Notes under the pieces: generated by a model
The model's database searches: none
Told to the model about the DNA's origin: nothing
Seen by the model: the letters and a program-made list of their open reading frames with translations, nothing else
In this document: in pieces, positions 1-7,018 of the stretch
Layout: every line of letters starts with the position of its first letter
Position numbering within the stretch: position 1 is the stretch's first letter
DNA from: Helicobacter sp.
GTDB lineage: Bacteria; Campylobacterota; Campylobacteria; Campylobacterales; Helicobacteraceae
Direction of reading: 5' to 3'
Length of the DNA stretch: 23,879 nucleotides
Assembly (NCBI RefSeq): GCF_014799995.1
Contig: NZ_JAAVGY010000027.1
Location: 1 to 23,879 of the forward strand
Translations under genes and position numbers: made by a program

Positions 1-291
1 ACCACTCTTAAAGGTGCAATGCTTGTTATGGATATTGCAGAATCTGCGATTAAACAACTAGATAGCATTCGTGCGGACTTGGGTTCTGTGCAACAACAAA
101 TGCAATCCACAGTCAATAACATCACGATTACTCAAGTGAATGTAAAATCTGCTGAAAGTGGAATCAGAGAAGTAGATTTCGCAAGTGAATCTGCAAACTA
201 CTCTAACCTAAACATTCTAGCTCAAGCTGGAAGTTATGCAATGAGCCAAGCAAATGCAGTGCAACAAAATATCTTAAGATTACTCCAATAG
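1..291 (+). CDS. Flagellin, C-terminal fragment (5' part outside window)
   Basis: This is the last 96 codons of a flagellin, the subunit of the flagellar filament. The frame is open from base 1, so the gene begins upstream of the window. The D0/D1 C-terminal helix is clear: SIRADLGSVQQQMQSTVNNI, then the conserved block SGIREVDFASESANY and the ending QANAVQQNILRLLQ. These match the C-terminal coiled-coil region of Helicobacter and Campylobacter flagellins, which is buried in the filament core and is also read by the FliS chaperone in the family. The LLQ ending recalls FlaB of H. pylori, but the tail does not separate FlaA from FlaB, so no symbol is given. A strong terminator follows 17 bases after the stop, so the gene is the last of its transcript. 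Confidence 0.96.
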   Translation, partial: TTLKGAMLVMDIAESAIKQLDSIRADLGSVQQQMQSTVNNITITQVNVKSAESGIREVDFASESANYSNLNILAQAGSYAMSQANAVQQNILRLLQ

Positions 292-307
292 TCTTTTTAA
301 GATTCTT

Positions 308-335
308 AAAAGCAAGGGATAAATCCCTTGCTTTT
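308..335 (+). terminator. Intrinsic terminator of the flagellin gene
   Basis: A perfect 12-bp stem (AAAAGCAAGGGA at 308-319 with TCCCTTGCTTTT at 324-335) encloses a TAAA loop. The right arm ends in four T. It lies just after the flagellin stop codon and nothing downstream on this strand looks coding. Confidence 0.9.
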
Positions 336-473
336 GCTTAGCTTTTATTTCTTTAATATTCTTGCTTTTCTTATTCTTGTTCTTGCTTTAAATTTATTTT
401 TTTCTGTTTGTTCTTTTGAAATTATCTTTAGATTTGTTTTAGTTGTTGCGAGAAGTTAGGATTCCAAGTCTCT

Positions 474-530
474 AGCCCTGCGATAGAAACTTGAGATTTT
501 AGGTGTCTTAAGGACAAACTAAGCAGGGCT
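474..530 (+). other. Nested hairpin, possible structured RNA
   Basis: AGCCCTGC at 474-481 pairs perfectly with GCAGGGCT at 523-530. Inside it CTTGAG (490-495) pairs with CTTAAG (507-512) with one G-U pair. TTTCTT follows the right arm. The structure could be a terminator-like end of a small RNA or a relic of a mobile repeat. No known RNA family was recognised. Confidence 0.35.
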
Positions 531-711
531 TTCTTATAATTTAAATCGTTTTTATAAGTTTAGTTCTCAACTTAATTTTTTACAATTAAGATGAGGACAA
601 TTAAAACTATCATAAAAGAAATAATTTCAATCATCTCTACTACCTCCTTAAACTTTTTCAAGTTTCTATCTTCAGTAGCAATCCTTAAGACATTTGATTA
701 TAGAGTTTCTA
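482..711. repeat. Three degenerate copies of a roughly 30-nt repeat
   Basis: Copy A is on the minus strand (514 to 482). Copies B (645-670) and C (682-711) are on the plus strand. All begin with TCCTTAA and end with TTTCTA. A and B share the 13-mer TCAAGTTTCTATC exactly, and A and C share TCCTTAAGACA exactly. The middles differ in length and sequence, as expected of an old, decayed repeat. Confidence 0.5.
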
Positions 712-746
712 AACTTTAGAAATGGTTAATGATGATTCTTGTTGTG

Positions 747-859
747 TCGTTACGAGCGTTATTTATAATGCGTGGCAATCTACAATCTCATTTGTTTTAA
801 GATTCCATTGTTTGATGATTATGGATTGTTACAATCCCACAAGTAGAATCTCGTAATGA
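747..859. repeat. Degenerate inverted repeat with TTACGAG ends
   Basis: TCGTTACGAG at 747-756 is matched in inverted orientation by CTCGTAATGA at 850-859 (9 of 10 positions). GTGGCAATCTAC lies inside, near the left end. The layout resembles the short intergenic palindromic elements with a TCATTGCGAG-type end and a GTGGCAATC block that are scattered in many genomes, as I recall. It is a decayed copy at best. Confidence 0.4.
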
Positions 860-881
860 TATTGCAAAAGGGCAAAGTGAG

Positions 882-2228
882 CTATGGTTTGAGCGATTCT
901 AATACCCTTTGCACTTCCTCGCAATCGTCAAAGTGTAAGGTTTTATCCCCGATGATTTGATAAGTTTCATCGCCTTTTCCCAAAATCAGCAAGACTTCTT
1001 CTTGCTTAAGGTTTTTGATTGCCATTTCAATGGCTTTGGCACGATTTTCTTCTAAATGAATCTCACGATGATTTCTTAGGTCTTGAGAGATTCCGCTTAA
1101 AATTTCCTGTATAATTTGAGATGGAATCTCACTGCGTGGATTGTCGCTCGTGATATAGAGTTTTTGCGCATATTTAGCGGCGCATTTCCCCATTTTTGGA
1201 CGCTTGCTTCTGTCCCTATCTCCTCCTGCGCCGAAGACTACGGCGATTTTTTGGTGCAAAAAGGATTGAAAGATTTTTTCCATACCATCTTCGGTGTGTG
1301 CAAAGTCTATGATGATTAAGGGATTTTGGCTCACGACTTGCATTCTCCCTAAAACTCCGCCGAAGTTTTCTAACTTCTTGCAAATTTCATCTAATGTAAC
1401 ATCTTCTAGGAGTTTGACTGCCCCGATTGCTGCAAGTGCATTATAAAGATTATGTTTGCCAAAAAGTGTGCATTCTAGGCTTGCCTCTTCTTTGCCATAG
1501 GCAATTTGTGCTGTAATGCCTCCTTGCAAGCTGTAAGCTTTGGCATTAAGTGTCGCGGGGGATTCTATGCCATAGGTGATAGCTTTTTCTAGCGCATAGT
1601 GCGCATTGGGTTCGTCTTTGTTAATCAGTTTTAAATCCGCAGGATTGGCAAAAAAGGAGTTTTTTACCGCGATATAGTTTTCTAAAGTCTTATGATAATC
1701 CAAATGGTCGCTCGTGATATTCGTAAGAATCCGCAAGTCAAAATGCAATCCCTCAATGCGATTTTGCACAATCGCGTGCGAACTAACTTCCATTACGAAA
1801 TATTGGCAATTTTCCGCTCTTGCCTCGTGGATTGCGCTGTAAATCTCTAGCAAACTAGGAGTTGTGAGCCCTTTGGGTCGTTTTTGGATTCCATTGATAA
1901 AAAACCCTCGCGTGCCGAGCAAGGCGACAGAATAGCCAAAATCTAGCAAAATAGAATAAATCATTGCTGCGGTGGTGGTTTTGCCATTCGTCCCCGTAAT
2001 GCCAATCAGTTTAAGGTTTAAATCAAAATAGTTTATTAAATCTTTTGGAGTAATAAAAATTTCAAATCCATTTTTCTTTGCAGATTCTTGATAATTCTGA
2101 TTGCTTTGAGTGATTAAAAATGCGCAATTTTGAGGGCTACAATCCTGTGTATCTTGTAAATTTTCTCTTGAATCATCGCTAATGAAGCGTAAAGTGGAAT
2201 CGTTATTTGGTTGAATCGCTACTCGCAT
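882..2228 (-). CDS. murE: UDP-N-acetylmuramoyl-L-alanyl-D-glutamate--2,6-diaminopimelate ligase
   Basis: MurE is the cytoplasmic Mur ligase that adds meso-diaminopimelate to UDP-MurNAc-L-Ala-D-Glu in peptidoglycan synthesis. The protein has 448 residues, the size of other epsilonproteobacterial MurE proteins. The Mur ligase ATP-binding loop GITGTNGKTTT is at 76-86, the central-domain motif SSHAIVQNR is near 149-157, and the lysine of YIAVKN (189) sits where the family has its carbamylated Lys. DNPR at 362-365 is the motif that selects diaminopimelate over lysine. The ATG is preceded by AAGGAAATTTA, a good ribosome site. It is the last gene of a minus-strand set, 33 bases after the 198-aa hypothetical, an order I recall from H. 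pylori. Confidence 0.97.
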   Translation of the reverse strand: MRVAIQPNNDSTLRFISDDSRENLQDTQDCSPQNCAFLITQSNQNYQESAKKNGFEIFITPKDLINYFDLNLKLIGITGTNGKTTTAAMIYSILLDFGYSVALLGTRGFFINGIQKRPKGLTTPSLLEIYSAIHEARAENCQYFVMEVSSHAIVQNRIEGLHFDLRILTNITSDHLDYHKTLENYIAVKNSFFANPADLKLINKDEPNAHYALEKAITYGIESPATLNAKAYSLQGGITAQIAYGKEEASLECTLFGKHNLYNALAAIGAVKLLEDVTLDEICKKLENFGGVLGRMQVVSQNPLIIIDFAHTEDGMEKIFQSFLHQKIAVVFGAGGDRDRSKRPKMGKCAAKYAQKLYITSDNPRSEIPSQIIQEILSGISQDLRNHREIHLEENRAKAIEMAIKNLKQEEVLLILGKGDETYQIIGDKTLHFDDCEEVQRVLESLKP

Positions 2229-2261
2229 TAAATTTCCTTAATTTTATATGGAATCATAAGT

Positions 2262-2858
2262 TTAAGATTCTTTGTCTTTTAAGATTTTACGATAAAGACG
2301 CATAAAGTCTTTGTCATAAAACAATAAATTCCCCGCATTTTCAAAGTAATTAATCGCAATTTCTTCAAAGCCGAATTTTACGAGATTGCGCACAAAAAAT
2401 AAAAATTCGTTTTTGTTTGTAAAAATGATTTTGGAGCTAAACATTAAATCTTCAAACGCCTCTTTGAAGCCGACTTTGGCAGAATGGACTACGAAATCCT
2501 CATACAAGATTCCATCGTTTTTGTCAATCTCTGCTTCTTGCAAACTCCAAATTGCGAGATTAAGTGCGTAGAGATTTTTATCAAAATTTTCAATCATTTC
2601 TAGCACTATTTCCTCTGCCTCTAAATCGTTTTTCCCACGAATCACTTGATAATATTCAAACAACGCACGTGCCTCATCTTCGTATTCTAATGCCATATCC
2701 GAGAGTGCGCTAAGCATATTGAAATAGCGGGATTCTTTGTCGCTTAGGTTATTAAGGAGTAGATTTGCATAGGAGAGAATCTCTAAAACACGCGCATATT
2801 GATGCTTGCTAAAGGCGAGTTTAGCTTTGTTTCTGAAATACGCAAAGTCTTTTGCCAT
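2262..2858 (-). CDS. Conserved hypothetical alpha-helical protein
   Basis: This is a 198-residue protein without a recognised motif, signal peptide or membrane segment. It is rich in Leu, Glu, Lys and aromatic residues, and its helix-turn-helix spacing (for example AKLAFSKHQYARVLEILSYA near 12-31) suggests TPR-like or other helical repeats in the cytoplasm. It starts 20 bases after nfu and ends 33 bases before murE, so it is probably co-transcribed with them. The same nfu / hypothetical / murE order exists in H. pylori as I recall it, so the gene is likely a lineage-conserved one of unknown role. Function is not assigned. Confidence 0.85.
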   Translation of the reverse strand: MAKDFAYFRNKAKLAFSKHQYARVLEILSYANLLLNNLSDKESRYFNMLSALSDMALEYEDEARALFEYYQVIRGKNDLEAEEIVLEMIENFDKNLYALNLAIWSLQEAEIDKNDGILYEDFVVHSAKVGFKEAFEDLMFSSKIIFTNKNEFLFFVRNLVKFGFEEIAINYFENAGNLLFYDKDFMRLYRKILKDKES

Positions 2859-2878
2859 TTTTAAGCCTTAAATTCTCT

Positions 2879-3124
2879 TTAGGATTCGTTAATAAGCTCA
2901 ATGTCGGGGTGAATGTCGTTTTTAAGCGTGCGTTCAATGCCGAATTTAAGGGTTTGAGTGCTGCTTGGACAGCCTCTACACGCACCCTCTAAACGCACAA
3001 AAACTTTACCATTTTCAATTTTGAGTAAAGTTACATTGCCTCCGTCTTGAATCAGTAATGGACGCACTTTGTTAATGCTTAATTCTACGGGTTTTAAAAG
3101 TTCTTCATCGCTAAAGGGAAGCAT
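2879..3124 (-). CDS. nfu: NifU-like (Nfu) iron-sulfur cluster carrier
   Basis: This 81-residue protein consists of just the NifU C-terminal domain. Such proteins bind a [4Fe-4S] cluster between two subunits and deliver it to apo-enzymes. The features seen are IRPLL-type helix 1 (NKVRPLLIQDGGNV, 18-31) and the cluster motif CRGC (C49, C52) followed by PSST. The ATG has AAGGAAAATT just upstream. It heads the minus-strand set with the hypothetical and murE, and is divergent from frdC. Iron-sulfur users such as FrdB lie next door, but shared regulation is not shown. Confidence 0.93.
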   Translation of the reverse strand: MLPFSDEELLKPVELSINKVRPLLIQDGGNVTLLKIENGKVFVRLEGACRGCPSSTQTLKFGIERTLKNDIHPDIELINES

Positions 3125-3176
3125 AATTTTCCTTGATTTTGATTTATTTGTTTTGTGAAATCTTATTCAAACTAGG

Positions 3177-3182
3177 ATAATA
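3177..3182 (-). promoter_or_regulatory. Putative -10 box for the nfu-murE set
   Basis: On the minus strand TATTAT lies about 53 bases before the nfu start in a strongly AT-rich stretch. It is one mismatch from TATAAT. No clear -35 is seen, which is usual for Helicobacter housekeeping promoters. Confidence 0.4.
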
Positions 3183-3252
3183 CTTAAGTTTTCTTAAAGT
3201 TTTAATAAAAAAGTTCTTAAAAATATTTAATGTAATTTTATTTAAAATGTTT

Positions 3253-3258
3253 TATAAT
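3253..3258 (+). promoter_or_regulatory. Promoter -10 box of frdCAB
   Basis: A perfect TATAAT at 3253-3258 sits downstream of alternating A/T tracts. The predicted start near 3265 gives a leader of about 55 bases, ending in the strong ribosome site AGGAGG at 3311-3316, six bases or so before the frdC ATG. Confidence 0.75.
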
Positions 3259-3321
3259 TACAAGATTTTTAGGTTTAATGGCGTTGTGCAAAGCACTGGT
3301 AATCTACTTTAGGAGGGTTTT

Positions 3322-4053
3322 ATGCAAAATGATGAAGTAGTAATTGAGAGTTATTTAAAAGTAACTTCAGAGCGCAAAAAAAGAAAAAATCCTGCGCGTT
3401 GGGATATGTTACAAAGTATTACAGGAGCTATTTTAGCGATTTTTATTTTGTTCCATATGTGTTTTACATCTTCTATTTTATTAGGTACAGAAGCATTTGA
3501 AGCAGTGGTTGGCTTCAGTGAGGGTTCATTCATCTTTGGAGGACATGGGATTCCGCTTTTAACCACTTTAGTCGTGCTTGTGATAAGCGTTGTGTTTGTG
3601 GCGCACGCGTTTTTGGCTATGAGAAAATTCCCCGCAAATTTCCAACAATTTATGATTTTTAAAACACACAAATGTTTGATGAAACATTGTGATACCACAC
3701 TTTGGTGGATACAATTTTTGACAGGATTTGCATTATTTTTCTTGGGTGGCGCACATCTTATCACCATTCTTTTTAACTCTACAAGCATTAATGCAATCAC
3801 TTCTGCGTCAAGATTCGTAGAGGGTAATTTGGCAGAATTTTATCTTGTCTTGCTTGTAGTTATGGTATTGCACGCAAGCATTGGATTGTATCGCGTAATC
3901 ATCAAATGGGTTCCGCTTGAAGCACCAACTACCGCACAAAGCAATGTAAAACGCAAAAATGTTAAAGTTGCTGTGTTTGCAGTGTTTATCGTTTTGGGTG
4001 TCATTGCATTTATCGCGGATTTCACTTGGATTGCGTTAGGCAAAAGTCTATAA
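3322..4053 (+). CDS. frdC: Fumarate reductase dihaem cytochrome b subunit
   Basis: FrdC is the membrane anchor of menaquinol:fumarate reductase. It carries two haems b and oxidises menaquinol. It has 243 residues with five hydrophobic helices; Wolinella FrdC, as I recall, has 256. The four haem ligands of Wolinella (H44, H93, H143, H182) correspond to H45 (LFHMC), H95 (VAHAF), H145 (GGAHL) and H184 (VLHAS). The quinol-site Glu C66 corresponds to E67. Conserved blocks include AMRKFP, FKTHK and DTTLWWIQ. Two residues before the last haem ligand Wolinella has the essential E-pathway Glu C180; here the residue is V182, and the following Gly is Ala. The C-terminal tail is short. Start: ATG after AGGAGG. 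The gene is first of frdCAB, 11 bases before frdA. Confidence 0.95.
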   Translation: MQNDEVVIESYLKVTSERKKRKNPARWDMLQSITGAILAIFILFHMCFTSSILLGTEAFEAVVGFSEGSFIFGGHGIPLLTTLVVLVISVVFVAHAFLAMRKFPANFQQFMIFKTHKCLMKHCDTTLWWIQFLTGFALFFLGGAHLITILFNSTSINAITSASRFVEGNLAEFYLVLLVVMVLHASIGLYRVIIKWVPLEAPTTAQSNVKRKNVKVAVFAVFIVLGVIAFIADFTWIALGKSL

Positions 4054-4064
4054 AGGAGAGATGA

Positions 4065-6038
4065 ATGAAAATAGTATATTGCGATTCATTAGTGATTGGT
4101 GGAGGTTTGGCAGGACTTCGTGCAGCAGTTGCCTGTAAGGAAAAGAATCTTAATACAATCGTTTTAAGCCTTATTCCTGTGAAAAGAAGCCACTCTGCTG
4201 CAGCTCAAGGTGGTATGCAAGCAAGTCTTGGAAACTCCAAAATGAGTGATGGTGATAATGAGGATTTGCACTTTGCAGATACAGTAAAAGGAAGTGATTG
4301 GGGTTGCGACCAAAAAGTTGCTAGAATGTTTGTTACCACAGCTCCTAAAGCGATTCGTCAATTAGCCGCTTGGGGTGTGCCATGGACGAGAATTAAAAAG
4401 GGTGATAGAACTGCAATCATTAATGCACAAAAAACTACTATCACTGAAGAAGAATTTAGACACGGATTAATCCATTCTCGCGACTTCGGCGGAACAAAGA
4501 AATGGAGAACTTGTTATACAGCGGACGCGACAGGACACTCTATGTTGTTTGCGGTGGCAAATGAAGCACTCAAAAGAGGTGTTTTGATTCACGATAGAAA
4601 AGAAGCTTTGGCTTTGATTCATAAAAACAATCGTTGCTATGGTGCGGTTGTGCGTGATTTGATTACAGGTGAATTGATTGGTTATGTTGCTAAAGGAACA
4701 TTGATTGCCACAGGTGGTTATGGAAGAATTTACAAAGACACAACCAATGCGGTAATTTGTGAGGGAACAGGGACTGCATTAGCACTTGAAACAGGAATCG
4801 CGAAATTAGGTAATATGGAAGCGGTGCAATTCCACCCAACCGGACTTTTCCCAAGTGGGATTCTACTTACAGAAGGGTGTCGTGGAGATGGTGGAGTCTT
4901 GCGTGATGTTGATGGTTATCGCTTTATGCCAGATTATGAGCCAGAGAAAAAAGAGCTCGCAAGCCGTGATGTTGTCGCACGCAGAATGCTTCAAAGAATC
5001 CGCGAGGGTAAAGGCGTAAGCTCTCCTTATGGTGAGCATTTGTGGCTTGATATTTCAATCTTGGGACGCAAACACATTGAAACAAACTTGCGTGATGTGC
5101 AAGAAATTTGTCAAGTTTTTGCAGGAATTGACCCTGCGGATAAATGGGCTCCTGTCAAACCAATGCAACACTATTGTATGGGTGGAATCCGAACCAATGC
5201 GAAAGGCGAAACTGCATTACAAGGGTTATTCTCTGCTGGTGAAGCAGCTTGCTGGGATTTGCATGGTTTCAATCGCTTAGGCGGAAACTCTGTAAGTGAA
5301 GCAGTAGTTAGCGGTATGATTATCGGGGATTATTTCGCAGAATCTTGCGTGGGAACTTATGCAGACATTGAAACTAAGTTGGTAGAAGAGTTTATCAACG
5401 CACAGCAAAGTTATTTGGATAGCATTTTGGCAAATACAGGCACAGAAAATGTGTTTGAAATCAAAAATAGCATGAAACAAATTATGGGTGATAAAGTGGG
5501 AATCTTTAGAGATGGAGAACACTTAGCATCTGCTGTAAGTGAGCTAGAACAACTTTATATCCGCAGCAAAAACATTGGAATCAAGACAAAACGACTTTCA
5601 GCTAACCCCGAGTTAGAAGAAGCTTATCGTGTGCCAAAAATGTTGAAAATCGCATTGTGTGTAGCAAAGGGTGCATTAGACCGCACAGAATCTCGTGGAG
5701 CGCATAGCCGCGAAGATTATCCAAAACGTGATGACCAAAATTGGTTGAAACGCACTTTGACAAGCTGGGAAAATCCAAATCAAACAATGCCAACAGTTAC
5801 TTATGAGCCACTTGATATTGCTACAATGGAAATGGCTCCGGGATTCCGTGGATATGGTGCGAAAGGAATGATTATTGAAAATCCAGAGAGCCTAAGACGT
5901 CAAGAACAAATTGACAAAATTAGGTCTGATATGGAAGCACAAGGGAAAGACCGCTATGAAATTCAAGAAGCACTAATGCCATTTGAGTTACAACCACGTT
6001 ATAAAGCGCGCAATGAGAGAATAGGAGACAAACAATGA
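4065..6038 (+). CDS. frdA: Fumarate reductase flavoprotein subunit
   Basis: FrdA holds FAD and the dicarboxylate site, and reduces fumarate to succinate on the cytoplasmic face as the terminal step of anaerobic respiration. It has 657 residues, against 656 in Wolinella as I recall. The FAD-binding GGGLAG is at 12-17 and the covalent flavin histidine is H43 in RSHSAAAQGG. Active-site residues are in the family positions: H257 (QFHPTG), R301 (ASRDVVARR), H369 (MQHYCMGG) and R404 (FNRLGGNS). The start is preceded by AAAGGAGAG. The last codons overlap frdB by four bases (ATGA), so the two subunits are translationally coupled. Confidence 0.98.
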   Translation: MKIVYCDSLVIGGGLAGLRAAVACKEKNLNTIVLSLIPVKRSHSAAAQGGMQASLGNSKMSDGDNEDLHFADTVKGSDWGCDQKVARMFVTTAPKAIRQLAAWGVPWTRIKKGDRTAIINAQKTTITEEEFRHGLIHSRDFGGTKKWRTCYTADATGHSMLFAVANEALKRGVLIHDRKEALALIHKNNRCYGAVVRDLITGELIGYVAKGTLIATGGYGRIYKDTTNAVICEGTGTALALETGIAKLGNMEAVQFHPTGLFPSGILLTEGCRGDGGVLRDVDGYRFMPDYEPEKKELASRDVVARRMLQRIREGKGVSSPYGEHLWLDISILGRKHIETNLRDVQEICQVFAGIDPADKWAPVKPMQHYCMGGIRTNAKGETALQGLFSAGEAACWDLHGFNRLGGNSVSEAVVSGMIIGDYFAESCVGTYADIETKLVEEFINAQQSYLDSILANTGTENVFEIKNSMKQIMGDKVGIFRDGEHLASAVSELEQLYIRSKNIGIKTKRLSANPELEEAYRVPKMLKIALCVAKGALDRTESRGAHSREDYPKRDDQNWLKRTLTSWENPNQTMPTVTYEPLDIATMEMAPGFRGYGAKGMIIENPESLRRQEQIDKIRSDMEAQGKDRYEIQEALMPFELQPRYKARNERIGDKQ

Positions 6039-6781
6039 GTGGAGCAGTTCAAAGCAGTAATAGAGAATTAACAATTAGAGTATTGAAGTTCAATCCCAAT
6101 AGCGCAGTATCTAAACCACATTTTGCAGAATATAAGCTCAAAGAAGCACATTCTATGACGGTTTTTATCGTGCTAAATATGATTCGTGAGCAGTATGACC
6201 CGGATTTGAGTTTCGACTTCGTTTGTCGTGCGGGGATTTGTGGAAGTTGCGGAATGATGATTAACGGACGTCCTCGTCTTGCTTGCCGCACTTTGACAAA
6301 AGATTTTCCTGATGGCGTCATTACTCTTATGCCATTGCCTGCATTTAAGTTGATTAAAGATTTATCAGTAGATACAGGAAATTGGTTTAATGGTATGAGC
6401 AAACGAGTAGAAAGCTGGATTCACGCACAAGAAAAAAGCGAAGAGCATATGCGTCAAATTGAAACAAGAGTAGAACCAGAAGTTGCCGCAGAAGTTTTTG
6501 AGCTTGATAGATGTATTGAGTGTGGTTGCTGCATTGCCTCTTGTGGAACAAAACTTATGCGTGAAGATTTCGTGGGTGCTGCTGGATTTAACCGCGTAGT
6601 TCGGTTTATGCTTGACCCACACGATGAAAGAACAGACGCAGATTTTTATGAGTTAGTCGGTGATGACAATGGTGTATTTGGGTGTATGAGTTTGTTGGCG
6701 TGCCACGATGTTTGCCCCAAAAACCTACCATTGCAAAGCAAAATTGCTTATCTTAGACGCAAAATGGCTACTGCAAAATAA
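6035..6781 (+). CDS. frdB: Fumarate reductase iron-sulfur subunit
   Basis: FrdB passes electrons from the haem subunit to the flavin through three clusters. It has 248 residues. The [2Fe-2S] cluster is held by C64, C69, C72 (CRAGICGSC) and C84. The [4Fe-4S] motif is C160-IE-C163-GC-C166, completed by C227. The [3Fe-4S] ligands are C170, C217 and C223. All ligands are present, so the protein looks functional. The start codon overlaps the frdA stop (ATGA). A strong terminator begins seven bases after the stop. Confidence 0.98.
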   Translation: MSGAVQSSNRELTIRVLKFNPNSAVSKPHFAEYKLKEAHSMTVFIVLNMIREQYDPDLSFDFVCRAGICGSCGMMINGRPRLACRTLTKDFPDGVITLMPLPAFKLIKDLSVDTGNWFNGMSKRVESWIHAQEKSEEHMRQIETRVEPEVAAEVFELDRCIECGCCIASCGTKLMREDFVGAAGFNRVVRFMLDPHDERTDADFYELVGDDNGVFGCMSLLACHDVCPKNLPLQSKIAYLRRKMATAK

Positions 6782-6787
6782 GCCTGC

Positions 6788-6823
6788 TTGGAATCCCACT
6801 TGGGATTCCAAATTGCTTTTTAT
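6788..6823 (+). terminator. Terminator of frdCAB
   Basis: TTGGAATCCCA (6788-6798) pairs with TGGGATTCCAA (6801-6811), giving a ten-pair stem with a four-base loop if the last pair stays open. It is followed by CTTTTTATT. It ends only three bases before the tRNA-Ser gene. Confidence 0.85.
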
Positions 6824-6825
6824 TT

Positions 6826-6913
6826 AGAGAGGTGTCCGAGTGGTTGAAGGAGCACGCCTGGAACGCGTGTAAAGTGCAAGCTTTCGAGGGTTCGAATCCC
6901 TTCCTCTCTGCCA
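6826..6913 (+). tRNA. tRNA-Ser (anticodon GGA)
   Basis: The acceptor stem AGAGAGG (6826-6832) pairs with CCTCTCT (6903-6909). G6910 is the discriminator, as serine tRNAs need, and CCA (6911-6913) is encoded. The anticodon stem CACGC/GCGTG (6853-6857, 6865-6869) encloses the loop CTGGAAC with anticodon GGA at 6860-6862, which reads UCC and UCU. A long variable arm (about 6870-6885) and the T-loop TTCGAAT complete a class II serine tRNA. No room for a separate promoter is seen between it and the frd terminator. Confidence 0.97.
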
Positions 6914-6954
6914 GATTGATTTATTATCGCACAAATAGAAACGATGAAATAACC

Positions 6955-6960
6955 TATAAT
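6955..6960 (+). promoter_or_regulatory. Promoter -10 box of the broken transporter gene
   Basis: A perfect TATAAT lies 42 bases after the tRNA. The predicted start is near 6967. AGGAG at 7006-7010 is a well-placed ribosome site for a start at 7019, so the upstream signals of the transporter are intact although its start codon is not. Confidence 0.55.
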
Positions 6961-7018
6961 TTTAGCTTTTTAATAAAGACGACAAACGAGTAATTATTTA
7001 ATAACAGGAGCAGTTAAA

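Larger units (their letters stand above)
341..881. other. Gene-free region with degenerate repeats
   Basis: No open frame of convincing coding character is present on either strand between the flagellin terminator and the end of murE. The region is AT-rich. It contains a nested hairpin (474-530), three related segments in mixed orientation (482-514, 645-670, 682-711), a perfect small palindrome (706-722, arms TTTCTAAA and TTTAGAAA) and a pair of inverted TTACGAG ends (747-756 and 850-859). It looks like a graveyard of small dispersed repeats. A small RNA cannot be excluded. Confidence 0.6.

Noticed and set aside
1116..1319. Open frame of 67 codons on the plus strand inside murE
   Set aside because: It is antisense to the conserved end of MurE and has no coding features of its own.
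3351..3800. Long open frame antisense to frdC (149 codons)
   Set aside because: frdC is certain by haem ligands and operon context; the antisense frame is a composition shadow.
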